Part shown: positions 15,953 through 20,871 of the stretch, piece after piece | How the letters are laid out: each line of letters opens with the position of its first letter | Position numbering within the stretch: position 1 is the first letter of the stretch | Virus record (IMG/VR): IMGVR_UViG_3300025889_001154 | Coordinates: 1-20,871 of that record | Length of the DNA: 20,871 bases | Reading direction: 5' to 3' (one strand) | Source: a virus | Made by a program: the position numbers and the translations under genes | Notes under the pieces: model-generated | What the model was told of the DNA's origin: nothing | Seen by the model: only the letters and a program-made list of their open reading frames with translations | Database searches by the model: none

Positions 15953-16324
15953 ATGGCCAACCCGAATATCGTCAACGTAACCTCGATTTACGGCAACACG
16001 TCGTATCTCATCCCCACGACAACCAGCGCAACAACTTGGACCGCACTGACGCCTGCAAGCGGCACGGTCAACAAGGTCAACAACATCGTCGCCTCGAACG
16101 TGACCGGCTCTGCTGTGGCGGTGACTGTTTCGGTCAATAGCGCGACTGGAGGTGGCGGAACGGCGTATCGAATCGCTTACCAGATCAGCGTTCCGGCTAA
16201 CTCCTCATTGATCATCGTTGACAAGACGACTTCGCTCTACGTGGGCGAGTCGCAGTCTGTGGTCGCAACTGTTGGGACAGCAAACGCCATCGAACTCACA
16301 GCCAGCTACGAAGCACTGACCTGA
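15953..16324 (+). CDS. Small beta-rich structural protein, 123 aa
   Basis: The sequence ANPNIVNVTSIYGNTSYLIP starts the protein. KVNNIVASNVTGSAVAVTVSVNSA and AYRIAYQISVPANSSLIIVDKTTSLYVGESQSVVATVG follow. This alternating beta pattern is familiar from an unassigned, widespread small structural protein of aquatic phages. It lacks Cys and has few charges, which suits an outer particle protein. GGAG is eight bases before the ATG and the gene ends in TGA-TAA. It lies between fibre-related genes, so a tail or fibre-decorating part is likely. Confidence 0.7.
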   Translation: MANPNIVNVTSIYGNTSYLIPTTTSATTWTALTPASGTVNKVNNIVASNVTGSAVAVTVSVNSATGGGGTAYRIAYQISVPANSSLIIVDKTTSLYVGESQSVVATVGTANAIELTASYEALT

Positions 16325-16339
16325 TAAGGAGTCGCCGCA

Positions 16340-17503
16340 ATGTCGATGCGCTATCAGGCCGGTATTCTAACGGCATCGTATTTTCCGTTGAAGGTGCCCA
16401 ACGCGCCTACAATTGGCGCAGCAACCGCTGGCGCTGCTCAAGTTTCGGTTGCTTTCACCGCGCCTTCTGACATTGGCGGAGGAGCAATCACGTCTTATCA
16501 AGTCGTTGTCACGGATTCGTCCAGCGGCGCGGTGTTCACGAACACCGGTGCATCTTCGCCTATCGTTGTGACGGGTTTGACGAACGGCAACACGTACACA
16601 GCAAAAGTCGCGGCAACCAATGCTTTCGGCACTGGCCCGTATAGCGCCAACAGCAGTTCTTTCAGCCCGATCAACCAAGGCCAGCAGGCTTACACCGCAG
16701 CAGGAACCTATTCTTGGATTGCACCGAGTGGTGTGACTAGCGTTTCCGTGGTTGCTGTTGGCGGTGGCGGTTCTGGCGGTTCTGGTTCTGGCGGCGGTGG
16801 CGGCGGTGGCGGTTTAGGCTACAAGAACAACTACACTGTTACGCCTGGAAACAGCTACACAGTTCTTGTCGGGTCTGGCGCAGCAGGAAGACCTTCCGGA
16901 GACGGAAGAGGCTCTGCAGGCGGAGATTCTTATTTCGTTTCTACAGCAGTCGTAAAAGGCGGCGGCGGTGATGGAGGCTGTTTTTACGGAAACACAGCAG
17001 CTGCAGCAGGTGGCACTTATACAGGTGATGGCGGAGGCACCGGAGGATTGGGCGAGTCCACCGGAGGAGCAAGAACCGGCGGTGGCGGCGGCGCAGCAGG
17101 CTATTCTGGCAATGGCGGACTTGGTGAAGGAAGTTCTTCAAACACTCCTGGAGGAAGCGGCTCTGGCGGCGGCGGCGGTGGTGGTGGCTGCTCCAATTAT
17201 TCTACCGTTGATTGGGGGTCTGGCGGTGGCGGCGGCGTAGGATTGCTCGGAGAAGGTTCATCTGGAGCAGGAGGAATCGTCTCTGGGAATTTGGGTTACG
17301 GAGGCTCAGGCGGTTCTGGCGGAAACAATGGTCAAAACGGTGGAACGTCTCCAAGAAAGGGAGGAGACGGAGGAAATTATGGCGCTGGTGGGGGAGGGAA
17401 CTTTAGCTACAACCCGAGCGGTGCCGGTGCAGTCGGCGCAGTCCGAATAATCTGGCCCGGAACAAGCCGTTCGTTCCCGAGCACTAACACGGGGAATCTA
17501 TAA
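16340..17503 (+). CDS. FN3 plus glycine-rich adhesin-like tail protein, paralogue 1
   Basis: Residues about 19-112 form a fibronectin type III domain (NAPTIGAAT, ITSYQVVVTD, GLTNGNTYTAKVAATNAFGTGP). A bridging element from 114 (GQQAYTAAGTYSWIAPSGVTSVSVVAVGGGG) starts a long glycine-rich region to about 365. The protein ends with the tail VRIIWPGTSRSFPSTNTGNL. Long glycine runs in phage receptor-binding proteins can fold as packed polyglycine-II helices, as in the adhesin of Salmonella phage S16; that fold is an inference here. Two cysteines lie in the glycine region (GGCFYGN and GGGCSNY). GGA codons are frequent in its last half, unlike copies 2 and 3. GGAG is eight bases before the ATG, and the stop overlaps the start of copy 2 by one base. 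Confidence 0.75.
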   Translation: MSMRYQAGILTASYFPLKVPNAPTIGAATAGAAQVSVAFTAPSDIGGGAITSYQVVVTDSSSGAVFTNTGASSPIVVTGLTNGNTYTAKVAATNAFGTGPYSANSSSFSPINQGQQAYTAAGTYSWIAPSGVTSVSVVAVGGGGSGGSGSGGGGGGGGLGYKNNYTVTPGNSYTVLVGSGAAGRPSGDGRGSAGGDSYFVSTAVVKGGGGDGGCFYGNTAAAAGGTYTGDGGGTGGLGESTGGARTGGGGGAAGYSGNGGLGEGSSSNTPGGSGSGGGGGGGGCSNYSTVDWGSGGGGGVGLLGEGSSGAGGIVSGNLGYGGSGGSGGNNGQNGGTSPRKGGDGGNYGAGGGGNFSYNPSGAGAVGAVRIIWPGTSRSFPSTNTGNL

Positions 17504-18648
17504 TGCCTAATTTCAACGGAATGTGGACCTCCCGTCAGCAGATGCAGGCTCGCGGGGCGAATATTTGGCCTGCCGCTCCTGGTGCGCCTACGATTGGCGC
17601 AGTAACCATTGTTAACAACACTACGGTGGCTGTTAATTTCACTGCCCCGAGTTCAGCAGGCTACCCCACTGCTTTGACTTACACTGCCACGTCTAGTCCG
17701 GGCGGTATCACTGCTACCGGTTCAAGTTCTCCGATAAATGTTGCCGGGCTGACCACTGGGCAGACTTACACTTTTACGGTCACAGCGACGAACGCTACGG
17801 GCACCGGCCCTGCTAGCGCGGCTAGCGCCCCGATAACGGTTGAAGTAATCGGTCAACAAGCCTACACCGCTGCCGGAACTTATAGCTGGGTTGCTCCGGC
17901 TGGAGTAAGTTCAGTTAGCGTCGTCTGTGTTGGTGGCGGGGGCGGCGGAGGCGGAGGTTACGCCGGAGGCTGTAGTTATTACAACGGTAGCGGGGGTGGT
18001 GGCGGTGCGCTTGCTTACGCTAACAATATATCTGTTACTGCCGGCAGCAGCTACACCGTTGTGGTTGGTGCGGGTGGTAGCAGCAACGGTGCTACTGCCG
18101 GGTCTTCTTCTTTTAACTCTACTTCTTGCCGGGCGGGCGGCGGTGTTAGCGGTTCTACTGGCTCTAGCGGCAGAACTGGCGGCACTGTGCTCAATGGTAC
18201 GGGTGGTTCCGGAGGCACCGGTAACTACAACGGTTCCAGCGGTGGTGGTGGTGGGGGTGCCGGAGGATATGCTGGTAACGGCGGAAACGGCGGCGGCTAC
18301 TCGACTTCAGGTTCTTCTGGTTCTGGCGGCGCGGGCGGTGGCGGTGCCGGTGGTTCCCCAGCCGTGGGTGGCGGAGGCGGCGGCGTTGGTTTGCTAGGTC
18401 AAGGTAGCAGCGGGGCCGGGGGCACAGGCGGAACCACTAACGGTGGAACTGGACAGGGCGGCTCAGGAGGCGGTTCGGGTTCTTCAATTCCAAGCAGACC
18501 CGCTGGTGGCGCGATTTACGGCGGCGGCTCGGGAGGAGATTCTAACAGCTCGCAATACGGGTTCGTGGTTGGCGCTGTAGGCGCAGTGCGTATAATTTGG
18601 CCGGGCACCACTCGTTCGTTCCCTTCAACCAACACCGGTAATCTGTAA
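17503..18648 (+). CDS. FN3 plus glycine-rich adhesin-like tail protein, paralogue 2
   Basis: The N-terminus has GMWTSRQQMQARGANIWPAAPGAPTIG, a leader shared with copy 3 in outline. An FN3 domain (about 22-115) follows, then the bridge GQQAYTAAGTYSWVAPAG from 117, a glycine-rich region and the conserved end RSFPSTNTGNL. Three cysteines (VVCVGG, GGCSYYN, STSCRAGG) match those of copy 3 in position and context. Between the shared ends, the glycine-rich parts differ in order and length. The start ATG overlaps the stop of copy 1 as TAATG. Likely a receptor-binding adhesin; the receptor is unknown. Confidence 0.75.
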   Translation: MPNFNGMWTSRQQMQARGANIWPAAPGAPTIGAVTIVNNTTVAVNFTAPSSAGYPTALTYTATSSPGGITATGSSSPINVAGLTTGQTYTFTVTATNATGTGPASAASAPITVEVIGQQAYTAAGTYSWVAPAGVSSVSVVCVGGGGGGGGGYAGGCSYYNGSGGGGGALAYANNISVTAGSSYTVVVGAGGSSNGATAGSSSFNSTSCRAGGGVSGSTGSSGRTGGTVLNGTGGSGGTGNYNGSSGGGGGGAGGYAGNGGNGGGYSTSGSSGSGGAGGGGAGGSPAVGGGGGGVGLLGQGSSGAGGTGGTTNGGTGQGGSGGGSGSSIPSRPAGGAIYGGGSGGDSNSSQYGFVVGAVGAVRIIWPGTTRSFPSTNTGNL

Positions 18649-18663
18649 ACAAAGGAGAAAACC

Positions 18664-19146
18664 ATGGAACTTTTCATTCGCATCAAAGACGGCCAACCTT
18701 TTGAGCACCCCATTTTCGGCGACAATTTTCGGCAGGCATTCCCTGACGTAGACGTCAACAACCTGCCTCCTGAATTCATGCGCTTTGAAAGAATTGAAAG
18801 ACCTCAAGTCGGCCCTTATGAGATTTACGAAGGTGTGACTTACGAAATCCAAAACGGTGTCTGCAAAGACGTACATCACGTACGCCAGATGTCTGCTGAA
18901 GAAAAATCAATCCGCATGAATGAAATTAAGATTGAAGTCATTGAGGGGGTTGAAAATTTGAAAAAATGGGCGGCGGCTCGGAAACTAGAAGACGCTGAAG
19001 GTATGCAAGAGAAATGGCAAAAGTACATCGACGGCCTCAACGCTGTTTCTTTTGAAGGCGACCCGGTGCTTATAGTTCTGCCGATTCCGCCCAACATCGA
19101 AGCCCAGCTTTCAGCTAACGGAGGTGCTCCCAATGTTATCGGCTAA
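18664..19146 (+). CDS. Probable tail fibre assembly protein, 160 aa
   Basis: The opening MELFIRIKDGQPFEHPIFGDNFRQAFPD and the following NNLPPEFMRFERIERP and YEIYEGVTYEIQNGVCKDVHHVRQMSAEEK recall small proteins found next to fibre genes in aquatic phages and thought to help fibre folding or assembly. A charged helical part (about 74-120) comes next. The chain ends with LPIPPNIEAQLSANGG. Hydrophilic, without membrane or enzyme motifs. AAAGGAG lies six bases before the ATG. Directly following copy 2 of the adhesins, it is a candidate chaperone for one or more of them. Its 3' end overlaps the cupin gene by 14 bases. Base composition is more AT-rich than its neighbours. The chaperone role is inferred from position and general likeness. 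Confidence 0.6.
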   Translation: MELFIRIKDGQPFEHPIFGDNFRQAFPDVDVNNLPPEFMRFERIERPQVGPYEIYEGVTYEIQNGVCKDVHHVRQMSAEEKSIRMNEIKIEVIEGVENLKKWAAARKLEDAEGMQEKWQKYIDGLNAVSFEGDPVLIVLPIPPNIEAQLSANGGAPNVIG

Positions 19147-19432
19147 CTACCTCAAGGACGTCGGAGATCTGGTAGGTGTAGTATACACTTTTGAAAATGA
19201 AGGTGACATTCTACCTAAACACTCTCATACTGAAGTCAGCGCGCACATCACGATCGTGTGTAGCGGGCGGATAAAAGCGTATTCTCATGACTGGGAAATC
19301 GAAGCCGTTCCTGGGCAGGTTTTGAATTTTCTAGCTAACCAGCCTCATGAGTTCAAAGCGTTGGAACCGAACACTAAAATCGTAAACATCGTTAAAACTC
19401 ATAATGGTGATAACGAACAGGTGGATCTATGA
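19133..19432 (+). CDS. Small single-domain cupin protein, 99 aa
   Basis: The chain fits a cupin beta barrel. Motif 1 reads G24-x5-H30-x-H32-x5-H38-x6-G45 (GDILPKHSHTEVSAHITIVCSG). The usual glutamate slot is taken by H38, with E34 nearby. Motif 2 has G61 and H72 at the expected distance (PGQVLNFLANQPHEF). So H30, H32, H38 and H72 could bind a metal. Proteins of this kind occur beside tail genes of some phages, but whether they are enzymes, sugar binders or virion parts is not known to me. I chose ATG 19133 because GGAGG lies eight bases upstream. A GTG at 19124 is in frame but overlaps that ribosome site. The gene overlaps its neighbour upstream by 14 bases and the next start by ATGA. Confidence 0.75.
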   Translation: MLSANYLKDVGDLVGVVYTFENEGDILPKHSHTEVSAHITIVCSGRIKAYSHDWEIEAVPGQVLNFLANQPHEFKALEPNTKIVNIVKTHNGDNEQVDL

Positions 19433-20583
19433 GCGAGCAATACCCCGGAGGCTGGATTACTAAATCTCCGCCGACCCCTAACGGTAGCACTGCGCCGGGC
19501 CTCTGGACATTGAGCCAACAGGCTGGTTATAGTAAGCAAAATCTTTGGCCTGTTGTTCCTGGCGCTCCCACGATTGGAACCGCGACAGCGAACAATTCTC
19601 TCGGCGCCAGCGTTACTTTTACGGCTCCCGCTAACACAGGCAGTTCGGCTATCACGCAGTACACGGTGACTTCTAGCCCCGGCGGTTTTACTGCTACGGG
19701 GGCTACTTCTCCTATTGTAGTGAGCGGTCTAACTGACGGGGCAAGCTACACGTTCACCGTGACTGCTACTAACGGCGCGGGCACTGGCCCGGCATCTGCA
19801 GCGAGCAATAGCATAACCGCCTCTGCCGCAGGGCAGCAAGCATACACCTCGGCAGGCTCTTATAGCTGGGTTGCGCCTGCGGGGGTCACATCAGTTTCTG
19901 TTGTCTGCGTAGGCGGCGGCGGTGCTGGAGGTGGCGGATATGCAGGGGGTTGTAACTATTACAATGCCAGCGGCGGCGGTGGTGGCGCGCTCGCATACGT
20001 GAACAACATTTCCGTGACGCCGGGCAACTCTTACGCGGTGGTTGTAGGTAATGGAGGCTCAGGCAACGGCGGTGCTGGTGGCGTGTCATCTTTCATAAGC
20101 ACAACTTGCCGAGCTAACGGAGGCGGCGGTGGAAACACTTCTGGCGGAGGCGGATCTGGGGGTACGGTCGCCAACGGCAGCGGCGGTGCTGGTGGTAACG
20201 GCGGTTCTGCTGGGCCGGGAGGCGGAGGCGGTGCGGGTGGTTACTCAGGCAGCGGCGGTGCCGGTAGTACCGGCACAGGTACCAGCGGTTCCGGTGGGGC
20301 CGGTGGCGGTGGCGGTGGTCTGAACGGCGGCGGCGGTGTCGGTATTCTCGGGCAAGGTTCTAACGGCTCGGGTAGCTCTGGCCACGGCGGAGGCGGCTCC
20401 GGCGGCAGTAGCTCAAGTTGGATCGGGAACCGCCCGCATGGTGGCGGTTTGTACGGCGGAGGCACAGGCGGAGACGCAAATTACTATCAGGCCGGTTCGG
20501 TTCAAGGTGCGCCCGGTGCTGTGCGTATCATTTGGCCCGGCACTAGCCGTTCTTTCCCGTCTACTAACACAGGAAACCTTTGA
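19429..20583 (+). CDS. FN3 plus glycine-rich adhesin-like tail protein, paralogue 3
   Basis: The leader has LWTLSQQAGYSKQNLWPVVPGAPTIG, followed by an FN3 domain (about 38-133) with PGGFTATGATSPIVVSGLTDG. The bridge GQQAYTSAGSYSWVAPAG begins at 135. The glycine-rich region ends in the same RSFPSTNTGNL tail as the other two copies. It is closest to copy 2: both have YAGGCNYYN/YAGGCSYYN, ALAYVNNISV/ALAYANNISV and three cysteines in the same places. DNA identity is much lower than protein identity in these shared parts, so the duplication is not recent. The ATG overlaps the stop of the cupin gene. Likely a receptor-binding adhesin. Confidence 0.75.
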   Translation: MSEQYPGGWITKSPPTPNGSTAPGLWTLSQQAGYSKQNLWPVVPGAPTIGTATANNSLGASVTFTAPANTGSSAITQYTVTSSPGGFTATGATSPIVVSGLTDGASYTFTVTATNGAGTGPASAASNSITASAAGQQAYTSAGSYSWVAPAGVTSVSVVCVGGGGAGGGGYAGGCNYYNASGGGGGALAYVNNISVTPGNSYAVVVGNGGSGNGGAGGVSSFISTTCRANGGGGGNTSGGGGSGGTVANGSGGAGGNGGSAGPGGGGGAGGYSGSGGAGSTGTGTSGSGGAGGGGGGLNGGGGVGILGQGSNGSGSSGHGGGGSGGSSSSWIGNRPHGGGLYGGGTGGDANYYQAGSVQGAPGAVRIIWPGTSRSFPSTNTGNL

Positions 20584-20594
20584 TGGAGGAATGA

Positions 20595-20871
20595 ATGCTT
20601 GAAACGCTGTTAGGAGGGGTCTTTGGAGGCGTGCTGCGGCTTGCGCCGGAAGTCTTCAAGATCTTCGACAAGAAGAATGAGCGGTCGCACGAGTTGGCGA
20701 TGCTCAATGCAGAAATGGAGTTCACTCGTCTGCGCGGCGAGATAGCCATGCGACAAACCGAAGCCGCCATGACCGTTGCGGAACTGGACACAATGGCCGA
20801 GGCGTTCAAAGAACAAAGCCGCACGGCGTCCAATGCGGGGCGGTTCGTTTCTGCGATCTCTGCTCTGGTGC
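20595..20871 (+). CDS. Probable holin-like or pre-lysis phage protein, 3'-partial
   Basis: The frame runs from ATG 20595 off the window end (92 full codons). It begins MLETLLGGVFGGVLRLAPEVFKIFDKKNERSHELAM, a hydrophobic/amphipathic start followed by a charged coiled coil (MEFTRLRGEIAMRQTEAAM). I know this layout from a common phage gene found just before lysis genes, usually with membrane segments near its C-terminus, which is cut off here. GGAGG lies five bases before the ATG; an ATG at 20591 is in another frame and stops at once. It follows copy 3 of the adhesins by 11 bases. The holin role is tentative. Confidence 0.55.
   Translation, partial: MLETLLGGVFGGVLRLAPEVFKIFDKKNERSHELAMLNAEMEFTRLRGEIAMRQTEAAMTVAELDTMAEAFKEQSRTASNAGRFVSAISALV

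Noticed and set aside
20241-20465. Proline-rich - strand frame opposite the glycine-rich region of adhesin copy 3
   Set aside because: GGN glycine codons read backwards give NCC, so proline-rich and stop-free frames are expected there.

Overview
The window is a continuous stretch of the virion-structure region of a tailed double-stranded DNA bacteriophage (Caudoviricetes). Every gene I can support lies on the + strand. The genes are tightly packed, often with ATGA or TAATG stop/start overlaps and good Shine-Dalgarno sequences. No stretch above about 125 bases lacks a gene. I see no tRNA, integrase, CRISPR array, insertion sequence or bacterial housekeeping gene. Many of the proteins have the look of uncultured aquatic phages, but that is recognition from memory and not a database result. 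The host cannot be named from this sequence. Terminase, replication and tail-tube genes are not in the window. A P22-like portal barrel and a gp4-like connector favour a short-tailed (podovirus) particle; this is inference.

Layout. (1) 5-3983: a virion lytic transglycosylase, then the portal protein. (2) 3997-4740: two small unknown genes and a GroES-type co-chaperonin. (3) 4754-7845: the capsid block, with a probable scaffold, a conserved unknown, a probable head decoration protein and the major capsid protein, followed by a hairpin with terminator character and a second long-range stem. (4) 7968-9527: four small genes, namely two likely virion proteins, a membrane/coiled-coil protein and a very basic DUF6496-type protein. 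(5) 9620-10914: a head-to-tail connector-like protein and a small zinc-ribbon-like protein. (6) 10918-16324: a 1543-residue repetitive tail fibre and two small accessory structural proteins. (7) 16340-20583: three paralogous adhesin-like proteins (fibronectin-III domain plus long glycine-rich region plus an invariant C-terminal tail), with a probable fibre-assembly protein and a small cupin protein between copies two and three. (8) 20595 to the end: the start of a probable holin-like or pre-lysis gene.

How it may work together: the co-chaperonin would adapt host GroEL for capsid protein folding, and the scaffold, portal, capsid and decoration proteins build the head. The connector and zinc-ribbon protein close it. 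The long fibre and the three glycine-rich adhesins probably form the host-recognition surface, and the transglycosylase opens the cell wall during DNA entry. Sigma70-like promoter candidates lie in three of the few real intergenic gaps (before the capsid block, before the connector and after the long fibre). The most unusual part is the three-copy adhesin cassette with its embedded cupin and assembly-protein genes.
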